Counted from the first letter of the stretch, positions 13,754 through 21,940 are shown. The stretch: 25,181 nt of DNA from Comamonadaceae bacterium (GCA_947371775.1 CANBQX010000010.1:1-25181); one strand, 5' to 3'. A program made the numbers and translations. The notes: generated from the sequence alone by a model not told the origin.

Positions 13754-14431
13754 TCAAACTTCCGGAGATGGGTCGGTGGGCGTGTCAGCAGCGGTGGGAG
13801 ACTCTAGCGCAGCCAGCTCGTCGGTGGACGCAAGGCGCAGCAAATGGGCATGCACCGCGCCCGCCTTGAGGTGCCGGTGCACGACCAAGCCCAGTGCGGC
13901 CAGCTGGGCTTCGCTCCAGGCCACGGGCGCCTCCAGGTAAATCCAGCCCTGGGGCGACACGGCGCGGGCGGCCGCCTTGAGCGCAGGTTCCCACAAGGCG
14001 GTGTCAAACGGGGGATCCAGAAACACCAGCTGCATGCTGCCGGGCGCCGCCTGGCGCAAGGCAGACACGCCATCGCCGCGCTGCACCTGCACCTGTTGGG
14101 CCGAGAGCTGGGACTGGGTGCGCTTGAGTTGCTCGATCAGCGCGCTGTCTTGTTCCACCAGCACCACGTCTTTTGCGCCACGCGATGCCGCCTCAAAGCC
14201 CAATGCGCCAGTACCAGCAAACACGTCTATGCAGCGCATACCGGTCAGGTCTTGACCCAGCCAATTGAACAGCGTCTCACGCACACGGTCGGGGGTGGGG
14301 CGCAGACCCGGTTTGTCGGCGACTTTGAGCTTGGTGCGCTTCCACAGGCCACCAATGATGCGGATTTCGTGGCTGCGCTGCACCTGGGGGCCGTGCTTGT
14401 GCACGGGAATGCGGGGTTTGTTCGGTTTCAT
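13754..14431 (-). CDS. rsmD: 16S rRNA (guanine966-N2)-methyltransferase RsmD
   Basis: A 225-residue SAM-dependent methyltransferase that modifies G966 of 16S rRNA in the small subunit. The N-terminal RIIGGLWKRTKLK and LRPTPDRVRETLFNWL are hallmarks of RsmD. SAM motif I DVFAGTGALG is at 69-78 and the catalytic motif FLDPPFD at about 137-143. I chose the ATG at 14431; a TTG eight codons upstream only adds a non-conserved extension. The basic N-terminal tail (KPNKPRIPVHKHG) is slightly longer than in E. coli. Confidence 0.94.
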   Translation of the reverse strand: MKPNKPRIPVHKHGPQVQRSHEIRIIGGLWKRTKLKVADKPGLRPTPDRVRETLFNWLGQDLTGMRCIDVFAGTGALGFEAASRGAKDVVLVEQDSALIEQLKRTQSQLSAQQVQVQRGDGVSALRQAAPGSMQLVFLDPPFDTALWEPALKAAARAVSPQGWIYLEAPVAWSEAQLAALGLVVHRHLKAGAVHAHLLRLASTDELAALESPTAADTPTDPSPEV

Positions 14432-14484
14432 GCCGCTATTGTCGCGCGTGCGCAATCCCTTGCAGCTGGCGCGGTTGGCCCGAC

Positions 14485-15180
14485 TTACACCACGGGGTTG
14501 GCGGGATATTCGGGCGCCAGAAACAGCGGCCCTGAAATACCTTCTGCAGCAAACGCCTTGCGCACCGCCGGGCGTTCGTCCAATGTTCGGAGCAAGCCCG
14601 CTAATCGGGGCAGCGCTTGCACGGCGGTGGCAGGCAGGGCGTCCCCTCGGGGGTAGAGCTGCGCCCAGCGCACGCAGGCAGCCAGGTACAAGTCACACAC
14701 GCTGAGCTCGGCACCCAAAAGCCAGGGGCCCGCGTGGCGCGCCATCTCCGCGTCCAACAACACCAGGTGCGCTAAGACACGGCTGCGCAATGGCACACGC
14801 AAGGCGGCGATGCTTTGCGCGTTGTCGGCATAACGCTCGGTATAAAAAGCGATGCGCAAATCTGCATGCAAGGTGTTGGACAGGAAGAACAACCACTTCA
14901 GAAACCGCCCTCGCGCGCGCGCATCCAGAGGCTTGAGCATGCGGTGCTCATCGGCCAGGTGCAACAAAATTGCCGCCGTTTCAAACAGCGGCTCGTCCTG
15001 CGCCGGGTCCACCAACACCGGCAGCAGGCCTTGCGGGTTGAACTTCAAAAACGCCGGGCTGCGCTGTGCGTTCTCGCGCCGGTCTACTTCCAAAGCCTCA
15101 AAGGTGGCCCCGATTTCTTCCAGCGCCATACGTACCACGATGTTGGCGCTGTCAGGGGAATAGAACAATGTGTAAGTCAT
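14485..15180 (-). CDS. glutathione S-transferase-like protein
   Basis: A 231-residue cytosolic GST-fold protein. Residues 1-80 form the thioredoxin-like domain (TLFYSPDSANIVVRMALEE, then FNPQGLLPVLV with the cis-proline and the glutathione-binding turn ETAAI in place of the usual ES). Residues 90-215 are the all-helical domain (WLLGAELSVCDLYLAA is the N-capping/hydrophobic-staple region). The substrate cannot be told from sequence; most likely it acts in conjugation or stress metabolism. It sits 8 bp after rlmI and 53 bp before rsmD on the same strand, so shared transcription is likely. Confidence 0.88.
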   Translation of the reverse strand: MTYTLFYSPDSANIVVRMALEEIGATFEALEVDRRENAQRSPAFLKFNPQGLLPVLVDPAQDEPLFETAAILLHLADEHRMLKPLDARARGRFLKWLFFLSNTLHADLRIAFYTERYADNAQSIAALRVPLRSRVLAHLVLLDAEMARHAGPWLLGAELSVCDLYLAACVRWAQLYPRGDALPATAVQALPRLAGLLRTLDERPAVRKAFAAEGISGPLFLAPEYPANPVV

Positions 15181-15188
15181 GGCCTGCC

Positions 15189-16373
15189 TCAGAGTTTGCG
15201 CATCACCACCAGACCTTTGAGGTACTCGCCCTCTGGAAAGTTGATGGTCATCGGGTGGTCGGGTGCGCCGCCCATGCGCTCGGTAATGAAACCATCCACG
15301 CCCGCGTCCGCACCTGCAGAGGCCACAATTTTGTGGAACAAATCCGCGCTGATGCCGCCCGAGCAGGAGTAGGTAAACAGCACGCCGCCAGGCTCCAAAA
15401 TTTTGAAGGCCAGGCGGTTGATGTCTTTGTAGGCGCGCGCTGCGCGCTCGGCGTGCGCCACCGTGGGTGCGTACTTGGGCGGGTCGAGCACGATGGCATC
15501 AAAGCTTTGCCCGGCCTGGGCGAATTGGCGCAAGGACGCATTGACGTCGGCGTCCATGAAACTGGCGCGCTCCGGCGCAAAGCCGTTCAATGCCACGTTG
15601 GCCGCCGCCTGCACCAATGCTGGGCCAGACGAATCAATAGAGGTGACATGCGCCGCACCGCCAGACAGGGCGGCGACCGTGAAGCCTCCGGTGTAGCAAA
15701 AGCAGTTGAGCACCCGTTGAAACTGGAGTCGGCGCGCGTGCTCCGCAAACTTTTTGCGGCTGTCGCGTTGGTCCAGGTAAAAGCCGGTTTTGTGCCCGTG
15801 CGCAATGTCCAGCGCCAGCTGCCAGTCATGTTCCCGCAACACCAGATCGGTGGCACCGCTGCCACGCAACCAGCCGGTGGACTCGGGCAAGCCCTCCAGG
15901 CCCCGGCTGCTGGCGTCAGAACGCTCGTACAGTTTTTCCAGGCCGGTGTGCAGCAGCAGGGCATCGGCAATCACCGCCTTCCAGCGCTCAACCCCGGCCG
16001 AGGTGAACTGCGCCACCAGCGTGTCGCCATAGCGGTCCACGATCAAGCCCGGCAGGCCGTCGGACTCGCCATGCACCAGGCGCATGCCATCGCTGTGTAC
16101 TTCCAGCCGTGTGCGCGCCTGGATGGCGCTCGCCACCGCGCGGCCAAAAAACGCGGCGTCAATGCGCTCGCTCTCCACAAAACTCCAGACTCTGGCCCTT
16201 ATTTTGGAGCTGGGGCTGAACGCAGCCCAGCCCAGGAATTGGCCCTCATGGCCCTCGACCCGCACCGTCTCGCCGCTGTCGGCTCCGCCGCGCTCAATGG
16301 CGGACTCAAAAATCCAGGGATGGCGTCGCTGCAAGGAGCGCTCTTTGCCGGCGCGAAGGCGAATGGTTTTCAT
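15189..16373 (-). CDS. rlmI: 23S rRNA (cytosine1962-C5)-methyltransferase RlmI
   Basis: A 394-residue protein, almost the E. coli length (396). Residues 1-75 are the PUA RNA-binding domain (MKTIRLRAGKERSLQRRHPW). The Rossmann methyltransferase domain has motif I near NCFCYTGGFTVAALSGG, then DVNASLRQ, the motif VLDPPKYAP, and TYSCSGG, whose Cys is the candidate catalytic nucleophile. It methylates C1962 of 23S rRNA. The ATG at 16373-16371 begins the conserved domain. The open frame runs 46 codons further upstream, but those residues have no PUA similarity and overlap the divergent VOC gene. Confidence 0.92.
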   Translation of the reverse strand: MKTIRLRAGKERSLQRRHPWIFESAIERGGADSGETVRVEGHEGQFLGWAAFSPSSKIRARVWSFVESERIDAAFFGRAVASAIQARTRLEVHSDGMRLVHGESDGLPGLIVDRYGDTLVAQFTSAGVERWKAVIADALLLHTGLEKLYERSDASSRGLEGLPESTGWLRGSGATDLVLREHDWQLALDIAHGHKTGFYLDQRDSRKKFAEHARRLQFQRVLNCFCYTGGFTVAALSGGAAHVTSIDSSGPALVQAAANVALNGFAPERASFMDADVNASLRQFAQAGQSFDAIVLDPPKYAPTVAHAERAARAYKDINRLAFKILEPGGVLFTYSCSGGISADLFHKIVASAGADAGVDGFITERMGGAPDHPMTINFPEGEYLKGLVVMRKL

Positions 16374-16464
16374 GGTGCCATTGTCGCCGCACCCTTGTGC
16401 GGACCCCGCACCAAAGCTGGTTACCATGTGCCGCCGCCCGAAAGGGTATTCACGGAGACAAACC

Positions 16465-16851
16465 ATGTTCAGCCACATCATGTTGGGCGTCAGTGACCTG
16501 ACCCGATCCAAGACCTTTTACGACGCCGTCCTCGCCACCGTGGGCGTGGGCCCCGGCATGGCCAACAACAACCGCTTTTTCTACCGCAGTGCGACCGGCG
16601 TGTTTGCCATTTCCACGCCCATCAATGGTGAGCCCGCCACCCACGGCAACGGCAGCACCACCGGCTTTGCCATGCAGTCCGCTGAACAATGCGATGCCTT
16701 CCACGCTGCGGGCATCGCCAACGGCGGCACGACGTGCGAAAACCCGCCCGGTTACCGCGAAGGCCCCACCGGCAAGCTCTACCTGGCCTACCTGCGCGAC
16801 CCCGACGGCAACAAGATTTGCGCTATGTACCGGGTGCCCAAAACGGCTTGA
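16465..16851 (+). CDS. VOC-family (glyoxalase/bleomycin-resistance fold) protein
   Basis: A 128-residue single VOC domain. It opens with MFSHIMLGVSDLTRSKTFYD, where His4 is the usual first metal-ligand position, and ends with YLAYLRDPDGNKICAMY, which has the family's DPDGN turn. Members act as glyoxalases, dioxygenases or binding proteins; this one resembles the lactoylglutathione lyase-like stand-alone group, with no known substrate. GGAG (16454-16457) precedes the ATG at 16465. It diverges from rlmI across 91 bp and converges with xerC. Confidence 0.85.
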   Translation: MFSHIMLGVSDLTRSKTFYDAVLATVGVGPGMANNNRFFYRSATGVFAISTPINGEPATHGNGSTTGFAMQSAEQCDAFHAAGIANGGTTCENPPGYREGPTGKLYLAYLRDPDGNKICAMYRVPKTA

Positions 16852-16867
16852 CCGGCGCGGGCCTGCG

Positions 16868-17824
16868 TTAAGGCTTTTTGGACCTGGCCCGGGGATGGGC
16901 CGCGTCATAGGCCTTGGCCAGGTGCTGGAAGTCCAGGCGCGTGTAGACCTGGGTGGTACTGATATTGGCGTGACCCAGGAGTTCCTGCACACCGCGCAAA
17001 TCGCTGCTGGATTGCAGCACATGGCTGGCAAAGGAGTGGCGCAGCATGTGCGGGTGCACCGGCGTGGCCATACCGGCTTGCAGGCTGCGCCGCTGCAGGC
17101 GCTGCCACACAGATTGCGCAGTCAAACGCGTGCCATAGCGCCCTTGAAAGAGTGCGGCTGATGCGTCAGCACTGGGCATTGGACCGCTATCGCCGCGCAA
17201 CGAGAGCCAACGCACCAGCGCCTGCAAAGCCGTGGCCCCAATCGGCACACTGCGCCGCTTGGAGCCCTTGCCCAACACGTGGGCTTCGGCCGCTTGCAGA
17301 TCAATCCAGCCCTTGGCCTGCGGACTGGCCACCACGTCCAGCCCCACCAGTTCACCAACGCGCAGGCCGCTGCCGTAGAGCAACTCCACCATGGCCGCAT
17401 CGCGCGCTTCCAGCCAGGCATCGTCGTCGCTCTGAAAGTCGGCAAACTGCACTGCGTCGTCCACACCCAGGGCCTTGGGCAGGGGTTTGGGCGCTTTGGG
17501 GGATCGAACGTCTTGCACCGGATTGCTGGCCACCATACCCTGCCGCCCCAACCAGGCATAGAAACCGCGCCAGCCGCTCAGAATGAGTGCAATGCCCCGG
17601 CCGCTGCGCCCGCCGCTGTGCATGGCCGCCACCCAGCGGCGGATGTGGTGGTTTTTGACCTCCGTCAGCGCCAGTCCTGTGCCTGTTGCCGAAGCGACGG
17701 CTCCGGCGAAGGCCTGCAGCTTGGCCAGGTCCAGGGCATACAAGTCCACGGTGCGCGACGCCAGGCGCTTTTCGACCCGCACATGCTCCAGGTAAGCCTC
17801 GATCAGCGCGGGGTCGGTGTCCAC
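16868..17824 (-). CDS. xerC: tyrosine recombinase XerC
   Basis: A 318-residue site-specific recombinase with all catalytic residues: Arg155 (GSGLRVGE), Lys186 (LGKGSKRR), His259 and Arg262 (HPHMLRHS), His285 (LLGHANIST) and nucleophile Tyr294 (QVYTR). The N-terminal SAM-like domain spans about 5-95. With XerD it resolves chromosome dimers at dif. XerC rather than XerD is favoured by the place after dapF and DUF484, as in Pseudomonas and many betaproteobacteria. The start is GTG at 17824-17822, 31 nt after the DUF484 stop, with no visible ribosome site. The C-terminus ends in a basic ARSKKP. Confidence 0.93.
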   Translation of the reverse strand: MDTDPALIEAYLEHVRVEKRLASRTVDLYALDLAKLQAFAGAVASATGTGLALTEVKNHHIRRWVAAMHSGGRSGRGIALILSGWRGFYAWLGRQGMVASNPVQDVRSPKAPKPLPKALGVDDAVQFADFQSDDDAWLEARDAAMVELLYGSGLRVGELVGLDVVASPQAKGWIDLQAAEAHVLGKGSKRRSVPIGATALQALVRWLSLRGDSGPMPSADASAALFQGRYGTRLTAQSVWQRLQRRSLQAGMATPVHPHMLRHSFASHVLQSSSDLRGVQELLGHANISTTQVYTRLDFQHLAKAYDAAHPRARSKKP

Positions 17825-17855
17825 AGGGGCAGTGGAGTGAAGCGGATGAGCTGAT

Positions 17856-18554
17856 TCAGCGCAGGCGGCTCAGCGCGGCGCTGGCCACTTCGCCAATGCG
17901 GGCCAAAAAGTCGGTACCCATGCCGCCGTGAAAACGCTGCGCGTCCATGGACGCCAGCACCAGCATGCCAAAGGCGGGTGCGCCGCTGCCCGCCTCGCCG
18001 CTGCGCAAGGGAATCAGCGCCACGGAGCTCGCAGCCTCGGGCTTGTCCAGCCAGGCGGCCACTTCAAAGCCTGTGTTCAGGCCGCAAAAAGGCTCGGTCA
18101 GCGACGAGGCAAACAGCTTGGCTTCGTCGGTCACGCCTTGCACAAAGGGTGCGTCGGCATAGTCGCTGGACAGGCCCCACAAGCGCACGCTCACCTGGGG
18201 CACCGAAAACTGGTCTTTGATGTCTTGCGCAATCAATGCCGGCAGCGTTTGCGCTTGCGGCACCAGCAGCAGGCCCCGGGCCCAGCGCAGGATCTTGTCG
18301 GACAAGAGCACGTTGTCGTTGCCGTGGCGAATCATGTCCATGATGCGCACTTCCAGCAGCTTGATTTTTTCGCGCAACATTTCGGCCTGGCGCTCCTGCA
18401 GGCTCACGGCGCGGTTGCTGTGCGGGCTGGTCAGTTGCACCGCGGCCAGCAGTTCCGAATGGCGCAAAAAGAAGTCCGGCGTATTGGCCAGGTAGTTGGC
18501 AATATCGTCTTCGGTGATCGGGTTGTTCAGAGATTGGTCGGTGAGCTGGCTCAT
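17856..18554 (-). CDS. DUF484 family protein
   Basis: A 232-residue cytoplasmic protein. It begins ITEDDIANYLANTPDFFLRH, the diagnostic start of DUF484, continues with a coiled-coil stretch VSLQERQAEMLREKIKLLEV, and ends in a GAF-like domain with VALIPLRSG and FGMLVLASMDAQRF. The molecular role is unknown. The domain is often coded between dapF and xerC, as here, which hints at a link to chromosome segregation or cell division, but that is inference. The ATG at 18554 lies 32 bp after the dapF stop. Confidence 0.92.
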   Translation of the reverse strand: MSQLTDQSLNNPITEDDIANYLANTPDFFLRHSELLAAVQLTSPHSNRAVSLQERQAEMLREKIKLLEVRIMDMIRHGNDNVLLSDKILRWARGLLLVPQAQTLPALIAQDIKDQFSVPQVSVRLWGLSSDYADAPFVQGVTDEAKLFASSLTEPFCGLNTGFEVAAWLDKPEAASSVALIPLRSGEAGSGAPAFGMLVLASMDAQRFHGGMGTDFLARIGEVASAALSRLR

Positions 18555-18586
18555 GGTCGTTGCTTGGTAATGAAATAAGAAGAGGA

Positions 18587-19456
18587 TTAAAGCGCGGCAG
18601 GAATGTCAATCTCGCCCCGGAATACGGTCACGGCTGGGCCGGTCATCAGCACAGGGGCATCGCCCCCCTCCCACGAGATGGTGAGGACGCCGCCGCGCGT
18701 GTGCACATCGACCGAGGCGTCCAGCAGTCCCCAGCGGATACCGGCCACCACCGCCGCACAGGCGCCGCTGCCACAGGCCAAAGTCTCGCCGACTCCGCGC
18801 TCAAACACGCGCAGGCGAATCTGGCCGCGGTTGACGATTTGCATATAGCCCGCGTTGACGTGGCGGGCAAAGCGCGGATGCTGCTGCACCAAGGGGCCTT
18901 GCGTCTCAATCGGCGCAGTGTCCACATCCACCACCCGCTGCACCGCATGCGGGTTGCCCATGGACACCGCAGCGATCCAGACCGTGACACCGGTGTCTGC
19001 CAGCGCCAGCGGCCAGCTGTGCCAGTGGCCGTCAGCCTGAGGCACCAGGCCTTGCGTGTCAAAGGGCAGTTGCTCTGCTTCAAACACCGGCGCGCCCATG
19101 TCCACCGTGATGCGGCCGTCTGGCGCACGTTCGGGTTCGATCACGCCTTTCATGGTTTTCACGCGCAAGCGGCTTTTGCTGCTCAGGCCGCGCTCGTGCA
19201 CAAACTGGGCAAAGCAGCGTGCGCCATTGCCGCACTGCTCGACCTCGGCGCCGTCGGCGTTGTGGATGATGTATTCGAAGTCAATGCCCGCTGCGGGGGA
19301 GGGGCGCACCGTCAGGATCTGGTCGGCGCCCACGCCAAAGTGGCGGTCGCCCAAAAAGCGGTAATGCGCGGCGGTCAGCCCCAGCGGACCGCCGGTTTCG
19401 TCCAGCACGACAAAGTCGTTGCCGGCGCCTTGCATTTTGGTAAACGGGATTCGCAT
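18587..19456 (-). CDS. dapF: diaminopimelate epimerase
   Basis: A 289-residue PLP-independent racemase that converts LL- to meso-diaminopimelate for lysine and peptidoglycan. The two catalytic cysteines are Cys75 (QCGNGARC) and Cys228 (ACGSGAC). The N-terminal MQGAGNDFVVLDE and SMGNPHAV complete the pattern. The ATG at 19456 is 8 nt after a -10 box (GATAAT). It heads the dapF-DUF484-xerC unit and diverges from the MBL-hydrolase gene across 47 bp. Confidence 0.96.
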   Translation of the reverse strand: MRIPFTKMQGAGNDFVVLDETGGPLGLTAAHYRFLGDRHFGVGADQILTVRPSPAAGIDFEYIIHNADGAEVEQCGNGARCFAQFVHERGLSSKSRLRVKTMKGVIEPERAPDGRITVDMGAPVFEAEQLPFDTQGLVPQADGHWHSWPLALADTGVTVWIAAVSMGNPHAVQRVVDVDTAPIETQGPLVQQHPRFARHVNAGYMQIVNRGQIRLRVFERGVGETLACGSGACAAVVAGIRWGLLDASVDVHTRGGVLTISWEGGDAPVLMTGPAVTVFRGEIDIPAAL

Positions 19457-19464
19457 AGACGCTG

Positions 19465-19494
19465 ATTATCAATCGGCGCGCCTTTTGCCTGCAA
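19465..19494 (-). promoter_or_regulatory. predicted dapF promoter, near-leaderless
   Basis: Minus-strand TTGCAG (19494-19489) and GATAAT (19470-19465) are separated by 18 bp. The predicted start falls at or just before the dapF ATG at 19456, so the mRNA would carry almost no leader and no Shine-Dalgarno site. The boxes match consensus only partly. Confidence 0.45.
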
Positions 19495-19503
19495 AATGCC
19501 CGT

Positions 19504-20439
19504 ATGCCCCGACTGTCCCAAATTCTCGATTCTGCCGCTGGCCCCCTGCCCTCGCCCGCCGAATGGCAAAGCCATACGCCCGTCGCACTGCTGCGCAATG
19601 TGCTGCGCCTGACCGCTCCCAACCCCGGTTTCATGACCGGCCCTGGCACCAACAGCTACCTGGTGGGCGACCCCCGCACCGGCTTTATTGCCATCGACCC
19701 CGGCCCGGCAGACGCCGACCATGTGGCGCGCCTGTGGGCGGCAGCCACCCATGTGGACGGCAGCGGGGGCAACCTCAAGCTCATCGTCTGCACCCACTCG
19801 CACCCCGACCATTCGCCTGGCGCCAAGCCTTTGCAAGACCTGTGCGCCCAAGCAGGCGTGGCGGTGGCGGTGTGGGGCTTGGCCTCTGCGCCCACGGCCC
19901 GCGCCAACAGCCAATTTGTGCCCGACCTCACCCTGGCCCATGGTCAGCGCCTGCTGCTTTCCCCCGTGAATGGGGGTGAGCCCAGCCACACGCTGCTGGC
20001 CATCCACACGCCGGGCCATGCGGCCAACCATGTGTGCCTGCTGCTCGAAGAAGACGGTTTGCTCTTCACCGGCGACCACATCTTGAACGGCAGCACGACG
20101 GTGATTGACCCACCGGACGGCAATATGGGCCACTACTTGCATTCGCTCGATGTGCTGCACCAACAATGCACGGAATACGGCGTGGAATTCATACTCCCCG
20201 CCCACGGCCATCCCCTGCCCAAGGCGCTGGACGCCATCGCCCACCTCAAGGCCCACCGCCTGAAGCGCGAAGCCAAAATTGCCGCGGTGATGCGCGCCAA
20301 TCCGAATGGCGACCCCGACCAATGGCTGCCACTGGCCTATGACGATGTGGACCCCCGCCTGTGGCCGGTGGCCAAGCGCTCGCTCTTGGCCCATGTGGAA
20401 CACATCCAATGGCTGCAGTCGGCTGGGAGCGGCACGTGA
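19504..20439 (+). CDS. MBL-fold metallohydrolase, LACTB2-like
   Basis: A 311-residue metallo-beta-lactamase-fold protein. The metal-binding motif THSHPDHS gives His98, His100, Asp102 and His103. A further ligand His172 is in HTPGHAANH, Asp191 in TGDHIL, and a last His in PAHGHPL. The start NPGFMTGPGTNSYLVG and the C-terminal winged-helix-like tail (LKREAKIAAVMRAN) resemble the LACTB2 branch, which includes endoribonucleases and thioesterase-like hydrolases. The substrate is not known. The stop overlaps the GTG start of the next gene, an RNA-binding S4 protein, so an RNA-related job is possible. Confidence 0.87.
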   Translation: MPRLSQILDSAAGPLPSPAEWQSHTPVALLRNVLRLTAPNPGFMTGPGTNSYLVGDPRTGFIAIDPGPADADHVARLWAAATHVDGSGGNLKLIVCTHSHPDHSPGAKPLQDLCAQAGVAVAVWGLASAPTARANSQFVPDLTLAHGQRLLLSPVNGGEPSHTLLAIHTPGHAANHVCLLLEEDGLLFTGDHILNGSTTVIDPPDGNMGHYLHSLDVLHQQCTEYGVEFILPAHGHPLPKALDAIAHLKAHRLKREAKIAAVMRANPNGDPDQWLPLAYDDVDPRLWPVAKRSLLAHVEHIQWLQSAGSGT

Positions 20440-21236
20440 GCCGCGCACCCGCGCCAGTGCCTGAGGGCGAACGCCTGGCCAAGCGCGTGGCCCAACTGCT
20501 GGACTGCTCGCGCAGCGAGGCCGAGCAGTACATCGAGGGCGGCTTTGTGCGGGTGGACGGCGTGGTGGTGGAAGACCCGCCGTTTCGCGTGCAGCAGCAA
20601 GCCGTGACGGTGGATGCAGAGGCCAGCCTGCTGAACCTCAGCGCCATCACCCTGGTGCTGAACAAGCCGCCGGGCTGGTTGGACGGTGTGACCGAGGCGC
20701 CCATCCCCAGCCCGCACTACAAAGGCAAAAAGCCCAAAGTGCATACCGCGCGGGAGCTGCTGACCGCAGCCCACCGCAGCCCGCAAGACGCCAACGACAC
20801 CCGCGTCCTCAAACGCCACTTCACCGGCTTGGAAGCCAGCGTGGAGTTGGAGACGGGCGCCAGCGGCCTGATCGTTTTTACCCAGGACTGGCGTACCCAG
20901 CGCAAGCTGAGCGAAGACCTGGCCGTGATGGAACACGAACTGATTGCAGAAGTGCAAGGCGAAGTCCCACCCGAGGCACTGCAGCCCATTGAACGGGCCT
21001 TGCGCGACCCCCGCCACAACTTGCCGCACACCAAAGTCAGCGTTGGCAGCTCGGGACCGCAGGGCAGCAAGCTGCGCATTGCGGTCAAGGGCTCGCACCC
21101 CGGCCTGGCCGCCTACCTGTGCGACATCGCCGGACTCACGCTGGTCGGGCTGCGCCGCATCCGCTTGGGGCGGGTGGGTTTGGGCGAGGTCGCACCCGGC
21201 CAATGGCGCTACCTGGGCGCGCACGAGCGGTTTTAG
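20436..21236 (+). CDS. S4-domain pseudouridine-synthase homologue lacking the catalytic Asp
   Basis: A 266-residue protein of the RsuA/RluB/RluF type. Residues 10-57 are an S4 RNA-binding domain (GERLAKRVAQLLDCSRSEAE). NKPPG at 76-80 and LIVFTQDWRTQRKL align with the family core. The usual active-site motif RLDxxTSGL reads ELETGASGL here (137-145), so Arg and the catalytic Asp are both Glu. The later basic motif (typically NRxVRRM) is replaced by SHPGLAAYLCD. The end LRRIRLGRVGLGEVAPGQW is conserved. The start is GTG at 20436 with GGGAG at 20425-20429, overlapping the MBL gene stop. It may bind rRNA without modifying it. Confidence 0.82.
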   Translation: MSRAPAPVPEGERLAKRVAQLLDCSRSEAEQYIEGGFVRVDGVVVEDPPFRVQQQAVTVDAEASLLNLSAITLVLNKPPGWLDGVTEAPIPSPHYKGKKPKVHTARELLTAAHRSPQDANDTRVLKRHFTGLEASVELETGASGLIVFTQDWRTQRKLSEDLAVMEHELIAEVQGEVPPEALQPIERALRDPRHNLPHTKVSVGSSGPQGSKLRIAVKGSHPGLAAYLCDIAGLTLVGLRRIRLGRVGLGEVAPGQWRYLGAHERF

Positions 21237-21265
21237 CCCTCGCTGCGGCGCAATGGCATCTGCAC

Positions 21266-21880
21266 TCAGGCCGGATGCACCACCACCAACCAGGCACTGA
21301 CCACGGTTTTCCCGGCATTGCGAATGGTGTGCGCACGGTCGGCAGCGTAGCGGGCGGTTTCGCCGGGCTTGAGGCGCTGGGTTTCTGCGCCGGTTGAAAC
21401 ATCTAAAGTTCCCGCCTGCACCGTCAGGTGCTCGCGCGTGCCGTCTTCGTGCGGCGTGGACTCCAGGGCGCCGCCGGGCTGCACGGTCAGCGCGTACCAC
21501 TCAAACTGACCAGCCAGCTCAATCGGGCCCAGGATGCGCAATTCGCACAAGCCATCGGGACTGCGCAGCGAAGGCGCGCTGTGCGCGGGCACGAACCCCA
21601 TGGCCGGCTCGGCCGTGGCAGGCTCGCCACCCAGCAGTTCGGCCAGGGGCACGCCCAGCGCATTGGCCAGGCGCCAGACCACCGCCACGGTGGGGTTGGC
21701 CTGCGAACGCTCAATTTGCGACAGCATCGATTTAGAGACGCCGGCCATGCGCGAGAGCTCGTCCAGCGACAGGGCACGGCGCTGGCGCAGCGCCGCCAGC
21801 GTGGCGCCTACGCGGGGCGGCTCCGCCACCGGGGTGATGCGGGTGGCAGCAGATTTGGAAGCAGCAGAGCGTGAAGCCAC
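21266..21880 (-). CDS. Xre-family regulator with C-terminal cupin domain
   Basis: A 204-residue transcription factor. A basic Ala/Ser-rich start leads into a helix-turn-helix at about 24-80 (LAALRQRRALSLDELSRMAG, then VSKSMLSQIERSQANPTV). A cupin_2 domain at about 125-204 (WYALTVQPGG, then EHLTVQAGTLDV and LKPGETARYAADRAHTIRN) probably senses a small ligand. The start is GTG at 21880 with AAGGGAA upstream; ATG codons further up in frame would lie inside the divergent kbl gene. The divergent layout with kbl-tdh suggests it controls threonine/glycine catabolism and itself. Confidence 0.87.
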   Translation of the reverse strand: MASRSAASKSAATRITPVAEPPRVGATLAALRQRRALSLDELSRMAGVSKSMLSQIERSQANPTVAVVWRLANALGVPLAELLGGEPATAEPAMGFVPAHSAPSLRSPDGLCELRILGPIELAGQFEWYALTVQPGGALESTPHEDGTREHLTVQAGTLDVSTGAETQRLKPGETARYAADRAHTIRNAGKTVVSAWLVVVHPA

Positions 21881-21884
21881 AAAA

Positions 21885-21940
21885 TTTCCCTTATAACGAT
21901 CAATGTTCGATATACTGAACAAACCAGTATTCAGTGCACA
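21885..21940. promoter_or_regulatory. divergent operator/promoter region between the Xre-cupin gene and kbl
   Basis: Two overlapping inverted repeats lie here: TGTTC-N8-GAACA (21904-21921) and ACTGAA-N10-TTCAGT (21914-21935). Plus-strand TATACT (21911-21916) is a possible -10 box for kbl. On the minus strand, TTCAGT and TATAAG with 18-bp spacing could serve the regulator gene. The repeats overlap both, as expected for an autoregulated switch. Binding of the neighbouring regulator is inferred from position. Confidence 0.5.

Noticed and set aside
15066..16496. A 476-codon open frame on the plus strand opposite rlmI and the GST gene
   Set aside because: It lies fully antisense to two genes with clear family motifs, has no recognisable domain and is His/Gln/Arg-rich, as expected of a GC-rich codon shadow.
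17851..17864. Small palindrome GCTGATTCAGC at the DUF484 stop codon as an operator or dif-like site
   Set aside because: It is only 5+1+5 bases, falls in coding sequence and has none of the dif half-site pattern; chance explains it.
19375..20448. A 357-codon minus-strand frame opposite the MBL hydrolase; similar long antisense frames at 20337-21500, 22503-23447 and 2754-3485
   Set aside because: All mirror well-supported genes, show shadow-like composition and no motifs.
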